From: Lunularia cruciata
Taxonomy: Eukaryota > Streptophyta > Marchantiopsida > Lunulariales > Lunulariaceae
Reading direction: 5' to 3'
Length of the DNA: 64,000 nt
NCBI GenBank assembly: GCA_948567375.1
Contig: OX419761.1
Coordinates: 28,744,243 to 28,808,242 of the forward strand
Shown: positions 1 through 11,536 of the stretch, piece after piece
Numbering within the stretch: position 1 is the stretch's first letter
Layout of the letters: each line of letters starts with the position of its first letter
The notes under the pieces: model-generated
What the model saw: only the letters and a program-made list of their open reading frames with translations
The model's database searches: none
What the model was told of the DNA's origin: nothing
Made by a program: the position numbers and the translations under genes

Positions 1-240
1 CTTTGGGTGCACCATTCTGAGGTCAGTTTTGGTTGATCATTGGTGGTCTTCATGAAGGAGCATTGGGGTGATACTCCTTTGGTCCATATCTTGGACCTTG
101 GTACAATGTGCTAGCCTGAGGTGGTACCTCTTGAGTTTGGTACACCGCCTCTTCTTCCTCTTCTTGGTTCCATCCCAGAACCCAATCGATCTGCTACACC
201 GGAAATGCATTACAAGTATTGCATTCCGTATTTGCATGGC

Positions 241-1104
241 CTAACTTGCCACATGCGGTGCACCATATGTTGGATCTGCCAAATGATGGGGGCTTCTTTG
301 GTCCTTCACCCCAATCATTTGGATCTTAAAATCCAAAAACTCTTTTATAAGAGCATCTTGCTTGTTGTCTGCCTTATGTACACTCTTCATTGGGGGTATC
401 AATGGTTTCTTCCCTCCATGTCTTTGTATTCTTCTTGGCTTTGATTCTTCTTTGGATTCAGAAGAAGAACTTGAAGAGGGGGAGGATACCTCCAAAGAAG
501 GAGATGTACTGTGAGAAGCTTTTCTTTTGGGCTTCTTGCCTTTCTTCTCCCAATTTCTTTGATTATCAGCATAGTGAGAGTGAGCCACCTCATAACAAGC
601 AACGTGTTTGAGTACCTTATCTAGGGAAGTTACATTCCTCTCCTTGGCAAAGATCCAAATCTTTGGTGAAAGTCCTCCCAAGAACCAAGTAATGGCTTGG
701 GCATCAAAGTAACCCACCACATTGGATTGCTTTGGGACTTGGTTCAAGAGTGTTGTGAACCACTCAGAGTAGTCTTTCAACTTCTCTTTCTTGCCTCTGT
801 CCAAGTCATTGAGTGTTGCAAAGACACTCGTGTCAGAATCAACTACTTGGAATCGTTCCAGGAAATTGTTTCTCAAGTCTACCCAATCCATTGATACAAA
901 CCACTTCTGGGCTACATGAGTATACCAACTCCGAGCCTTCTTTTGGAGCAGACTTGGGAAAGTTCTCAGGCGATCTGCCAAGTCATGTTCCTTATTAGCA
1001 AAGGAAATGACTTTGAATTCTTTGATGAATTCATCAGGGTCTTTGTCTTGTTCTATCTCCTTGTACTTTTGATATATGTGTTGGGTAATAGGTAGCAAAG
1101 TCAT
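241..1104 (-). CDS. Retrotransposon gag protein of E0 (partial)
   Basis: The open frame of 287 codons matches the plant retrotransposon gag fold: a helical N-terminal half with a motif around R-S-W-Y (about residues 57-60), then W-x-D-L near residue 75, and a F-L-G-G-L motif near residue 140. After it comes a lysine and serine-rich linker (residues 185-225). Gag would form the virus-like particle and package RNA. A zinc knuckle (C-x2-C-x4-H-x4-C, read W-C-T-A-C-G-K-L-G-H) is visible further along the same strand at about 222-264. The start is the first ATG after a roughly 640-base leader behind the PBS. The same gag is recognisable in element J (28,135-28,450) and, on the plus strand, at 23,720-24,150. 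The element is a fossil. Confidence 0.8.
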   Translation of the reverse strand: MTLLPITQHIYQKYKEIEQDKDPDEFIKEFKVISFANKEHDLADRLRTFPSLLQKKARSWYTHVAQKWFVSMDWVDLRNNFLERFQVVDSDTSVFATLNDLDRGKKEKLKDYSEWFTTLLNQVPKQSNVVGYFDAQAITWFLGGLSPKIWIFAKERNVTSLDKVLKHVACYEVAHSHYADNQRNWEKKGKKPKRKASHSTSPSLEVSSPSSSSSSESKEESKPRRIQRHGGKKPLIPPMKSVHKADNKQDALIKEFLDFKIQMIGVKDQRSPHHLADPTYGAPHVAS

Positions 1105-1742
1105 TGTTCAACTCGGTGGAATTGGCTGTGGTAAAGTTGAACTTGATGGAGCCAAGGAATTGGCTGGTATTGACACAATATTGATAGCCCAAGGATTCCA
1201 ATAAGTCAAGTTCAACATTGGGCCTTCTTTGACAATTACTTCCCCTCTGACTGTGTCGACTTCAACTCGAGTAGAAGAAAGAGGCTCAACATCTTTGGAG
1301 TGTTCTTCAAAATTCCTTCAAGACAATAGAGGAATTGTGTAGAAGATGTTGACACTCTTCTTTTGTTAGTATTTATGTTATCTTTTCCCAAACAAATTTC
1401 TTTATAAATTCAACTTCCTTTACAACTTTAGGGGAAGTCGGTGTACTAGGTTGTAATGAATATGTTTGCATGCTAGAGTTCTTCTTCTTGGAAAAAGGAG
1501 ACAAGAAATAGCCTTGCCAACCGCCTTTACATTTCTTTTGCAAGGCTTCTTGCACTTCATGAAGAAGTTGAAAGTCCAATGCCTCCCATTTGGTTTCATC
1601 AAAAGTAGACTAAATCTTCTAAAGTTTGTCTTCTTCATGATGCAACGTTTGTCTTTGAACTCTCTCTTCTTGTTGTTCTTTCAGTGCAGACATTCAATAT
1701 TGCTTTGACATCTAGTTTCAAAATTGGCTTCAAGATTTGTAT
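1105..1742 (-). other. Untranslated leader of E0 between PBS and gag
   Basis: This stretch of about 640 bases lies between the PBS and the gag start on the minus strand. It has only short frames that I do not regard as genes. A diverged copy of the same leader is found at about 28,450-29,120 in element J, which supports its assignment to the family E transcript. Confidence 0.6.
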
Positions 1743-1759
1743 CCATGGCAGCGGTGCCA
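1743..1759 (-). other. Primer binding site of E0 (tRNA-Asp type)
   Basis: On the minus strand, a few bases after the LTR end GGTTGTCACA, the sequence reads TGGCACCGCTGCCATGG. Plant gypsy elements primed by tRNA-Asp carry a TGGCGCCGTTGCCGGGG-like site at this place. A related site, TGGTGCCATTGCCAGGG, follows the LTR of element J at about 29,127-29,143. The match is imperfect, so the tRNA identity is an inference. Confidence 0.6.
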
Positions 1760-2028
1760 AAAATCATGTGACAACCTGGCAAATATCACTTTTGCGGTAA
1801 TCAGGTAAGTAAAGTTTGTTCATATAGAGATATTGTTCAAAATTGGTCAAATACAAAGTCAAGTAGTAACAAGTAGTTCTTCTTGGTTTTGTCTTTAATC
1901 TCTTAGGTAGCAACTACGCCCAAAAGAGTAACAAGCATTGACTCAAAGTCTTGTCACAACAATTTATCACTCTTAATCACAACTCCATAAAATCTTTCCA
2001 AACAATCTTAATTGTGATGATTCAGTCT

Positions 2029-3899
2029 TGTGACAACCCGGCAAATATCACTTTTGCGGCAATTGAGTAAGTAAAGTTTGTTCCCGTAGAGATACTAATC
2101 AGAAATGTCCAAATACAAAGTCAAATAGTAACAATGTAGTTCTTCTTGATTTCTTTATTAATCTCTCAGGTAGCAACTACACCTAAAAGAGAGTAACAAG
2201 CTCACAATCTTGATAACTTGTCACGAATCCACACACCAATAATCACAACATAGCAAATTCTGTCCAAACAAATCTTGATTGTGATGATTCAGATTCTCTC
2301 AAAGACAACACTTCATTGTAGAACGACTTTGCCTCAAAATTGTGTTCCACCCCTCCACTGAAGGCACAACTTCCTTGATCAAAATTGCTTCACATCAACA
2401 TTGTGATGCACTCACAAATGCAAAATACTACCAACACTACATTCCTCTGAAATCTATCAAGGCATTGCTCCAACTGCACTTCACCCAAGATCAAACACAC
2501 AGAATGAAAATCATGCTACGGAATCCAACATCCAACAAGCACACTGATTTGCACTTTGAAATTTTCCTCACACTCACAAACACACACACAAAGTTGACAC
2601 TTGGAATTAAGCTCAAGCAACGAGCACTAAAATCAGCACTTTGCTTTATCTATCTTCAAAAATTTAGAATACTAAACAACATTTTATTGCAAATGCTCCC
2701 GTTAAATACTGAAGCAATCAACAGTTACTAACAACTATACTGTTTTACAACAACTTTTCTAACCTACAGATCCAAAATGACAATGCAATTCTTCATATTT
2801 GCCTCTTCAAATCTCAAAACTATTTCTACTCCGATCCGATGTCAACCTCCTCATCGGCTTTCAATCTTGATGATCTTCCTATCACTTCTCCTTCTTTGTG
2901 TATATCTGATTCTACCAAGTCTTTCACTATTTCCACTACTTCTTCACTAGGAACTACAATCGAGGTCATAGGTAATCAATCTACTTCTTTATCTCCCAAC
3001 CCACTCTTCTCTAACGTGTCAAATAACAAATCTGAAGACATTTGAATTCCTACTTCTGCAACATCGGACTTTGCTACTATCAATTCTTTTACTAATTCTA
3101 GTATATCCTCATCAAGAATTGTAATTGAAAGCATGGGTACACTATCTATGCCTTCAATTTGTAACCCACTTTCTCATAATCTCTCATGTAACTGACCCAA
3201 AGACACACTTACTATTTGATCTTGCACATTGGGTTCATTCACTACTACTAGTACTCTTCTAATTCTTTCTTACCTTCAATCAGAACTGAAATTGAAGTCA
3301 TGGATATCCTAAATATCTTCTTTCCCTATCCTAACTATTTTAGACACTTCAAATATTTGACTCAAAGACTCGTACATCCAATGTTTGACTACCTCAAATT
3401 GAATCACATTTTCTTGAGGCAAAGTCTTTAGACCCAAAGTCATGTAAACCCAAAATCCAAAGTCCGAAGTCCCAAAGACATCAACTTACTATGTACATCT
3501 ACTATCAAAACTTCAAATGCTTGTAACTTTTGCTATAAACCTCCAAACTCTACGACTTTTTGAGGCAATGGAAAGCCTTGAACGAGACGCTTCCAACGAG
3601 ATATAGCACATATGATTTGGACCTTTTGTCATTGAGATACAGCCCCCGCAAGAATCTTGACCTATAACCTTCATTCTGATGCGAAGTACCCTCTTTCGGC
3701 ATCTGGCCTTCTTCTTCTTCTTCTTCCTCCTCTGATACAAATTAAGTTTCTTTGGGTTTGATCCAATACAAAGTTGACTTCCTCAGGCTTGATCAAAACA
3801 CAAGTTTCCACTCATTTCTTCTCCATTTGGTTTCAATTTGGTTTTAGCAAGGCACTTGTTCTTCAAAACTTGTCCAAAATGAAAAATGTGAGTACCACA
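2029..3899 (-). mobile_element. Solo LTR E1 of family E (shortened), nested in the E0 LTR
   Basis: The unit starts TGTGACAACCC on the plus strand and ends AGTACCACA, which are the two family E LTR termini in minus orientation. It is flanked by a perfect 5-bp target duplication, AGTCT, at 2,024-2,028 and 3,900-3,904. On both sides the sequence of the E0 LTR continues without loss. At 1.87 kb it is about half the length of complete family LTRs, and it has only part of the U3 reading frame. A TATA-like TTAAATAC lies at about 2,703. Being nested, it is younger than E0. Confidence 0.85.
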
Positions 3900-4343
3900 A
3901 GTCTCTCCCAAAAATGACACTACACTACAAAATGACTTTGCCTCACACTTGTATTCCACCCCTCCATTGAAGGCGCAACTTCCTTGATATAAATTGCTTC
4001 ACATAACAATGCGCTACACTCACAAATACAAAATACTACCAACACTACAATTCCTCTTTGATCTGTCAAGGCATTGCTCCTATTGCACTTCACTCAAGAT
4101 CAAACACACAAGATGAAGAACAAACACACTGATTTTTGCTTCAAAATTCTCCAAACACTCACAAATACACACACAATGTTGATACTCAGAATTAAGCTCA
4201 AGCAATAAGCATTATTTCACAACACTTTACTTTATCAATTCTCAAAAATTATGAGCACTGAAAAACATAACATTGTGAATGCCTCTTTTAAATAGGCACA
4301 ACATCTTACAATAACTCAAAATATAGTTTCCTAACAACTCTTT

Positions 4344-5428
4344 TGTGGTACCCACATTTTTCCTAACAAAGGAATTTATAGTAGTTAGACCCAAAGTAAT
4401 AGAGATAGGAGTGCAAGGGTCTTTGGATTGGACAATTTGACACTTTAGAGAAGAGTGGGTCAAAATATAAGAGTTAAATAGAATACTTTCTAGTCTAATT
4501 GCAAATATGAGTGAAAAAGTAGTAGAAATATTGAAGGATTTAGTAGAATCAGATAGACCCAAGGATAGAGTAGTATGTGAAGTTACTTTGGGATTGGAAG
4601 CCGAGGAAGAGGTAGATATTGGATCAGAGTAGTAATAGTTTTGAGATATGAAGAGGTAGATATGAAGAGGTGCATTGTCATTTTGGATTTGTACGTTAAA
4701 AAAGTTGTTGTAGAACGGTGTAGTTGTTAGTAACTGTCAAGTGTTTCACTATTTAAAGGTGAAATTTGTAGTCATATGTTATTCAGTGCTCATAATTTTT
4801 GAGAATAGATATAGCAAAGTGTTGTGAAGCAGTGCTTGTTGTTTGAGCTTAATTCCGAGTATCAATTCTGTGCATGTGTTTGCGAGTGTTGGGAGAATTT
4901 TGAAGTGCAAGTTAGTGTGTTTGTTGGACGTTGGATTCCGTAGCCTTGATCTTCATTTTGTATGTTTGACCCTGAGTGAAGTGCAATTGGAGCAATGCCT
5001 TGATAGATTTGAGAGGAATTGTAGTGTTGGTAGTATTTTGCATTTGTGAGTGTAGTGCATAGTTGATGTGAAGCAATTTCAATCAAGGAAGTTGTGCCTT
5101 AAGTGGAAGGGTGGAACACAATTCTAAGGTGAAGTTGTTTTGTAGTGAAGTGTCATTTTTGGAAGGGCCTGAATCATCACAATCAAGATTGTTTGGAAAG
5201 ATTTGATGGAGTTTTGATTAAGTGTGACAAATTGTTGTGACAAGACTGCGAGTCAATGCTTGTTACTCTTTTCTAGGTGTAGTTGCTACCTGAGAGATTA
5301 AGAAGAAATCAAGAAGAAATACTTGTTATTGTTTGACTTTGTATTTGTCCAATTCTGACAAGTATTTGTGCGAGAACAAACTTTACTTACTTGATTGCCG
5401 CAAAAGTGATAGTTGTCGGGTTGTCACA
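4344..5428 (+). mobile_element. Solo LTR E3 of family E (shortened), nested in the E0 LTR
   Basis: In plus orientation the unit begins TGTGGTACCCACATTTTT and ends GGGTTGTCACA. The flanks TCTTT (4,339-4,343) and TCTTC (5,429-5,433) form a 5-bp target duplication with one difference. The E0 LTR is interrupted here and picks up again at 5,429. The last 758 bases (4,671-5,428) align with the 3' part of the other family LTRs, including a TATTTAAA box at 4,750-4,757. Only a short stretch of the U3 frame remains before the purine-rich stretch at about 4,650-4,670. Confidence 0.8.
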
Positions 5429-5496
5429 TCTTCCTACCTATAGATCCAAACTAACAATGCACCTCTTCATATCTACCTCTTGAACTCTCAAAAGTT

Positions 5497-6690
5497 TTAC
5501 TCTTCCAATCCAATGTTTACTTCTTCCTCAACTTCCAAACCCAAAGTAACCTCACATACTATTGTATCCTTGAGTTTCACAACTACTAATTCTTCTACCA
5601 ATTCTAACACTTCTTCTTGATTTGCAATTCTTATCATAGGTAACCTTTCTAATTCTTTATCCTCCGACCCACTCTTCTCTAATATCTCTAATGGGAACTC
5701 CAAAGATATTTGTACTCCTACCTCATCTACTTTGGGCTTCGCTCTTACATCCTTCTAAATTTTATCTATCTCTAACTTAACTAAATTTAATCTAATTTTG
5801 ATATTGTCTTCCACTTTCAATATCTTCCTATCTACACGAGTTCTGAGACTAATCAACAAAGCATTCAAATCTTTATCCTTTGCATTTCTTCTCCTCTTCT
5901 CCTACACCAACAACCTTAACTTGTGCAATCTCATTTTTTCAATACTCACATTGACTTTTGTACTCAGCATCGCATTCATCTTTACTACAATCTCCTTCAG
6001 TGGCTTGAGCCTCATCCTTCTCTCCTATTCTTGATCTGCCTACCAATCTTCCCTATACATTGCCAATTCTGCCTTGAATTTGGCTTTCACCGTCTCCTTC
6101 TCCTTCTCCTTTTGAACCATCTTCTCTTCCAGATTACAAAGTAACTCCCTTAATCTTTCTTCCTCTTTATATCTCACTGTCAACTCTCTTTGCTAGAGCT
6201 GCTTCTTCTCTTCTACACTCTCCATCACTCTATCAAGATCTTGCTCCTTCTCTACTACTCTTGCCATAGCATGGATGATTTCTACTTGTGAATCAACAAA
6301 CTGCTATTTCAAGATTTCATACTCAGTTATTTGTCTTTCTCTTGCTAGGACATTCAGCTTTATTATTCTCTCTTTACTTCTCTCTCCTCCTTCTCTAGAA
6401 CTTTGTCTTCTTGTCTTGTGTTATTGCCAAATATTATGCACTGCACCAAAAATTCTTTTGCCTTCTCCAGCTTTCCTTCTTCTTCCTTTGGTACTGGTTG
6501 CATCTCTACTCTATCTTCACTCTTGCTATTTGCTTCACCACACTGCAACGTGAGTTCAGGTACTTCCTCTCTCCCTGACTCTTTTGACTTGTACTCGGCT
6601 TCCCCTTTTGATTCTTTGCCTAATGACGCAATCACCATCAGGTCCTTCCTTGGGTTTACTTTTCTGGTCTTCCAAGGTCTAATCATTGCA

Positions 6691-6721
<31 letters not shown>

Positions 6722-8000
6722 CTTCTTCTTGTTCACTCCTCTTTTCTGATTTTGGAGCATTCACCCCCAAATGCACGCTCTGCCCCGTTTATGCATAGCA
6801 CTTGTCACTGCTTATGATCTGCAGAATGTATTGTTGCTCCTTTGTATCAACATCTCTTCTTAAGTTTGGATGGAAGTGCAACACCATCTTGTGTCTTTTT
6901 GCCATGTTTAGCAAATTTAATCCCAAATAGAAGTGGGCTACAAATGGCACAATGTAGTATGGAGGCAACTTGTCTTGCAAATTCCACACCATTTGTCTCA
7001 TGCATTGATGGAAGCACTTTGCCCAATTGATTGGTTCCCCTTCAAACATCTTATGGAAGAACACCACTTGTGTTTCATCACATAAGTGGTATGCTCCGAC
7101 TTGAAGATAACCATTATTGCTCCTATGATGCCTCTCCTCACAAGGTCCTTGTTACTCTTGACTTTATAACCATTCTTTGTGCATTTTGAAGAAAAGGCGT
7201 CTTGCACTTCTTAGGTTTCTTCAGCTACTTCTCCTTTCTCCAAGAATGTGGCACCTTGCTCCTCACCTGCCTCTCTTCTAAGTATTAACCTCCAATCCAA
7301 CTTTGTCCATCGAGCCGGATTTCCTCTCTTACATTCTACCTCGGGTCCATCAAGACATTTTCTCTTGATGATCTCAGTCATGAAACCTAGAAAACTAAGG
7401 TTCCAATTCCATGCCAGAAATGTGATCCAAAGTGTGCTCAAGACTTTGATTCTTGCGATCACATCTAGTCTCCAAATTGCATGATTTCTCATTGCAAATT
7501 CCAAGTTCTTCTTTCCACCGCCCATCTTATTGTCCTCCACTCTGGGTTGGTGACTACTCTTTGGGCCGACTCTCGGACTAACTCTCCTGACTTCCTCTCA
7601 ATTCACAAGCGCGTCTCTTACTACACTCCCTTTTCAGAACAACTCCTTAATGGTGATGGGAAATTACTTGTCATCTCTTTGTCTCTATCCCAAATTTTAT
7701 AATGGTGTGCCTCCTCCGTCTTTCTTCACTTTGAGTTTCTACCAAGAAATCACACCTCCAGTTGCTCATATCACTATCAATTTCCCCCCCAATCATAGGC
7801 CAGCTTTTTTATGTGTGGTACTTTCTTGAATGTCCCACCCCAAAGGAAAGGTGTTGCATTGTCCTTGTCTTGGGTTGAGCACTCCCAAGCCAAAGTTTCT
7901 TACTTCAGGTTGAATGCTGTAAGGACCAATCCAAGTACTTTGTCTTCTAACACAAAGTCACTTTACCTTGGGTTACAACCCAAAGACACCATTCTTCACC
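5497..8000 (-). pseudogene. U3-encoded coiled-coil-rich reading frame, E0 copy
   Basis: Minus-strand remnants of the family E LTR frame. The part at 6,789-7,067 holds the conserved middle domain (motif F-F-H-K-M-F, then N-W-A-K-C-F-H-Q, then F-Y-L-G-L-N-L-L). It is followed (6,363-6,776) by a charged stretch with a run of glutamates encoded by a GAA microsatellite. The C-terminal end (5,497-5,703) is acidic and finishes just before the purine-rich tract ahead of the LTR's 3' part. Equivalent pieces exist in G, F and J. The function is unknown; coiled-coil and acidic composition are all I can state. It is a fossil with several breaks. Confidence 0.6.
6692..6730 (-). repeat. (GAA)13 microsatellite coding polyglutamate
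   Basis: Thirteen CTT triplets on the plus strand (GAA on the minus strand) lie inside the U3 reading frame, where they encode a run of glutamates. Other copies (for example F near 18,230-18,250) have a shorter glutamate run at the same place, so the tract has expanded here. Confidence 0.85.
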
Positions 8001-8295
8001 TTTTGATGCCATACAAGCACAATACGACTTCATCTGTACACCTCTTCTTCAACAATAAGAAAAAACTCAAAAATATGGGTACCACAGTTAGTCACAAGAA
8101 CTATGACTCTATGGTTTGATGGCCCAATCCTCAACTACCCTTTGTGCTATTGATCGTTGTGTGTGTTGCTCTCAACCATGACCTCCTAAGAAGTAAGTCA
8201 TAGCTTGAATTCTTCAAGACTTGGAAAGTCATGAGATTTTGAACTCCCATAACTAAAACTATCACCTTATCCATCACCCCTATTGGTCGAACTTG

Positions 8296-8646
8296 TTATT
8301 TGTTTGCCATGCTCACCATAAATGTTGAAGGTCTTGAAGGTATCATACCTAACTTCTTTAATAACCTTTTTGACATGGCATTCACTGTTGATCCTCCATC
8401 AACCAATGCATGCTTGGTGTTGTGACCATTCACTCTTACATCAATCTTGGAGGCATATTCATAAGCCTTCCATGGTGCTGGCTTGGCATCCACAACCCCT
8501 ATCGATATTGGAGCTTTTGCCTTCTTCTTCCTCTTGCTCCTTGTAGAACTCAAACCAACTCTAAGCTCCTTTCTCAAAGTAGGATTCAAAGCAATCAATT
8601 GGTCCACCATGATGTTAGCCTTATGACCACCAACATCCTCCAACAC
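8296..8646 (-). pseudogene. Retroviral-type aspartic protease remnant of H
   Basis: The 116-codon frame contains A-L-V-D-G-G-S-T-V-N about residues 81-90, the active-site region of plant Ty3/gypsy pepsin-like proteases (D-G/S-G-S/A). It is followed by a helix with L-L-K-K-L-G. Upstream is a basic linker (S-K-R-K-K-K). The enzyme would cut the Gag-Pol polyprotein inside the particle. Only the protease domain of the polyprotein is left here; the downstream pol is removed by E0. Confidence 0.65.
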
Positions 8647-10398
8647 ATTGTAGTTCCATTGTCCTTTGAGATCAAGAAGTCCTTCATCCCTAACTTTTGC
8701 CTTGGGGTCTTTGTTGTTGATGGTGTTGAAGTGCTTGTGGTACCCACATTTTTTGTTTTGGGTAGTTTTAATAAAGTTTTGAAGAAGAAGTGCATTGGTA
8801 AAGCTGAAGGAGGGCTAAACGGGAAAGAAAATTTGAAGAATTGTGTGTTTAGTCTAAATCCAAAGTTGACCTTGGATCAACTCCAAAGGACCCGGGATGG
8901 ACACGAGAAAACAAAAATACAAAGATGGGGACTTTGTATTGGGTAGCGCAGACTGACCTGAAGAACCTATAACAAACTTCTTTGGGGTTTTTCAATCAAG
9001 AAAGTACACAAGAAGAAAGAAATTGCCTCCGGATCAAGAAGTTCTTGATGGTGATAAGAAACAAATTCACAAAATTGATGAGTGGCATAGAGCAGCAACT
9101 AAAGAATGACTGATGAATGAAGGACTATAAAATCAAGATTTCTACAAGGAAGCATCACAATGTCCAGATGCTACTATGTCCCTATTCAAAGTTGACCCAA
9201 GGAATGCAAATTGCAAATTTGCAAGAAGAAGAGTGGGTTAGCATCTCAAGAATGATCTTTCACAAGAAGAGAGTGAGAAAACACATGATGGCCCCAAAAG
9301 TGAGTAAGTAGAGTGCATTGAGAGGTCTTGCAATGCGTAGATTAGATGAAGTGGTGAGGATTGATGTCTTAGTGAGACTTGTATCATGTTCTTGGCCTGG
9401 AACTAGAATTTTAGTTTTCCAGGTTTCATAATAGAAATCGCCGCTAGTGATTGCAAAGATGGGCCAAAGCACAAAGGAAAGAGAAGGAATCCGGGTCAAT
9501 GGATTGAGTCAGATTGGAGATTAGTCCTAGGGAGAGAAGCAAGAGAGGTAGGAGGTACCACCTTCTATCGGAAGTGTGATGCCTCAGAAGAGACTACCAA
9601 GGTAAAAAATTCTTTCAATCGATCTCACACCAAGAACGGGTAATAGGTGGATAGCTATAGAGATCCTAAGTAGAGAGAGATTGTGAGCGTGATGATGACA
9701 ATGTTCAAGCTAGAGCAAACCACCTATGTCACGATGCAACAGCAGTGTTCTTTCACCAAATTTTTGCAAGAGAAGCAGGGGATTGAGCAAAGTGTCTACA
9801 TCAACAAGTGGGGCAGATGATTATGGGTTGGAGGATGGACATGAAACCACATTGTTTTGTGCCCTTTGCAGCTCATTTTTACTTTGGGTTGAACTTGCTG
9901 ACTTTGGAGGAGAGGAACCGGATGCGGTTGCACTTTTATCCAGATTTGTGTAAGGAGGTGGATGCGGATGAATGATATTACATGGAGTAGGTACAAGAAG
10001 GGGATGAGTATTACAAGAAGAATGAAAAGGAGATAATTGTAGCAGTTGATATCCCCAAGGCAAGAAAGAGAAACAAACCCAAAAGTCACTTTGTGGCAAT
10101 ACAGCCACAAAAGATGCAGAAGCCTAACTCAAAGGCAATGTTGGTGAAAGCAAGGGAATCGACTCCGGAAGAGGAGGAGGAGTCAAAAGGAGAAGCTTTG
10201 GGAGGAGAAGAAGAGTTCACTCTACGAAGTGAAGAGTTGAGCAGTGGTAGCAAAGGTGAGGTGGAGGTTCAGCAAACACAAAGAAGTAGTGTGGATGTAG
10301 AGAAGCCAAATCTAAAGGTGTCCACTATCAAGCAAGGATGTGAGAAGGAAGAATAAGGAGTTTTAGTATGTCGAAGAGCGTCCAAGGAGAAGAGAAGT

Positions 10399-10986
10399 GT
10401 GCAAGCAGCCGACATCAAACCCAGTAAAGTCACCACCAAAGAAGGGGAGAGCTTGGATGGGGAGACATTAAACGTACAAAGATCACAACTTTGGGGTAAG
10501 GTGCTAATAGAAGGGATACCTACAGAGGGTGACAAAGTCCAAGCCAATTATAGGAATTATGATGGAGTGGAGTACTTGTCAAAGGTTGTATGTTTGTTGT
10601 TGATGATTCTACAGCTGAAGAAAGTAGAGATGGTGAGCGCTAACCTCAGTGTGAAAGACAAGTTAGTAGTCATGGAGAAGTATAGTGTAGAGACCTGGCT
10701 GTTAAGAAGTAAGTTAACACAAGTAGAGATGGAGGCCAAAGAACTTTGGGTGGAGGAGATTCTTCGGGGTAAGCATTCAAAAGTGATGAGGGAGGATTTA
10801 GTAAAGAGTCAAGAAGAAGTAAGAGATAAGATGGCATTGGTGGAAGTCCTGAAGGGAGAAATTGTTGACACACAAGTAGAACTAATACATTCAAAGGCAA
10901 GTGTGGCCATAATGGAGCAAGAACTGGAGAGTCTGAAGGAGAAGGCAGCCAAGAAAGCTCAAGCTTGGCAGCAAGAGCTATCATAA
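10399..10986 (+). CDS. Longest open block of the U3 frame (coiled coil), G copy
   Basis: This open stretch of 195 codons is part of the LTR-borne frame. The first 45 residues are polar, then from about residue 75 to the end the composition is typical of a long coiled coil: Lys/Glu-rich with regularly spaced Leu, Val and Met (for example E-V-L-K-G-E-I-V-D-T-Q-V-E-L near residue 155). There is no signal peptide or membrane segment. The minus-strand frames at 16,625-17,146 and 5,497-5,703 are its relatives in the F and E0 copies. It is unlikely to be a separate gene; it is the central part of a broken larger frame. Confidence 0.55.
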   Translation: MQAADIKPSKVTTKEGESLDGETLNVQRSQLWGKVLIEGIPTEGDKVQANYRNYDGVEYLSKVVCLLLMILQLKKVEMVSANLSVKDKLVVMEKYSVETWLLRSKLTQVEMEAKELWVEEILRGKHSKVMREDLVKSQEEVRDKMALVEVLKGEIVDTQVELIHSKASVAIMEQELESLKEKAAKKAQAWQQELS

Positions 10987-11101
10987 CATAGTAGACAAGA
11001 AGACTACTTGCAAGGGTTGTTGAGAGTGACAGAAGAACAACTTGCATTAAATTGACAAGAGAAGGAGGTGATGAAGGCTAAGTTTTGAGGACAAGTTGTA
11101 G

Positions 11102-11536
11102 ATGTATTGCAATCAATTGGAAGAAGAAAGAAAGAAGGAGAAGCTTAACATAGTGGTGGAATTTGACATTGTAGTAGGAGTGGTAAGCGAGATGAAGGCA
11201 ATGCTCAACATGGGAGTCAAAGGGAAATTAGAAGAAGCCAGACTGCACGAGTTGAAGCTATTAGTGCAAGAGACAAGGAAGAGAAAAGAGAAGGACAAAG
11301 AGTTGAACAATTTATTGATTCATCTACAAGAACGGATATATATGAAGATGTTAGAAGTAAGAGACAATGTGTGTCTCATATTAGATCTTGTTAGAACAGA
11401 GTTGGATAAACTTCATAGTGAAGTGCAATTGGTCAAGAAGTTTGAAGTAAGAGAAATAGGAGTTCAAGTGTCTTTGTGTGAGTTACCTAAGATAGTAGAA
11501 AGCAATGGGCAAAAGATATTGATGTATAAAGAGTAG
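11102..11536 (+). CDS. C-terminal coiled-coil block of the U3 frame, G copy
   Basis: This open stretch of 144 codons continues the coiled-coil region. It has E-A-R-L-H-E-L-K-L-L-V near residue 42, a block also readable in F (minus strand, 16,922-17,146, as R-L-H-K-L-K-L-L-V-E-E). The end of the block (V-Q-V-S-L near residue 120) again has a counterpart in F. This conservation of protein sequence between diverged LTRs is the main reason for believing that the frame was once translated. Confidence 0.55.
   Translation: MYCNQLEEERKKEKLNIVVEFDIVVGVVSEMKAMLNMGVKGKLEEARLHELKLLVQETRKRKEKDKELNNLLIHLQERIYMKMLEVRDNVCLILDLVRTELDKLHSEVQLVKKFEVREIGVQVSLCELPKIVESNGQKILMYKE

Larger units (their letters stand above)
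1..8086 (-). mobile_element. Ty3/gypsy long-LTR element E0, 5' part (runs off left edge)
   Basis: Read on the minus strand the order is LTR (8,086 down to 1,767), primer binding site, leader, gag, then the window edge. The LTR begins TGTGGTACCC and ends GGTTGTCACA (minus-strand reading), with TG...CA ends. Straight after it comes a PBS of the TGGCRCCRYTGCC type, which in plants pairs with the 3' end of tRNA-Asp. Two other insertions sit inside the LTR. The element landed in the protease region of an older element, H. Its other end and target duplication lie outside the window. It is a fossil with several breaks. The family is unnamed here; the Asp-type PBS and long LTR recall the Athila/Tat side of Ty3/gypsy, which is an inference. 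Confidence 0.8.
1767..8086 (-). repeat. 5' LTR of E0, split by two insertions
   Basis: The LTR runs from TGTGGTACCC (at 8,086, minus strand) to GGTTGTCACA (at 1,767). Without the two insertions (2,029-3,899 and 4,344-5,428) and one copy of each target duplication it is about 3.35 kb long. The segments 1,767-2,028, 3,905-4,343 and 5,434-8,086 line up in order with the uninterrupted LTRs G and F. A TTTAAATAGG box at about 4,287-4,296 is the minus-strand TATA box. The long part upstream of it (U3) carries remnants of the family's large reading frame. Confidence 0.85.

Noticed and set aside
6403-6798. Serine-rich plus-strand frame with a poly-Ser run
   Set aside because: Complement of the polyglutamate GAA microsatellite and surrounding U3 frame of E0.
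8410-8946. 178-codon plus-strand frame
   Set aside because: It crosses the border between element H and solo LTR G, is antisense to the protease remnant, and has no domain.
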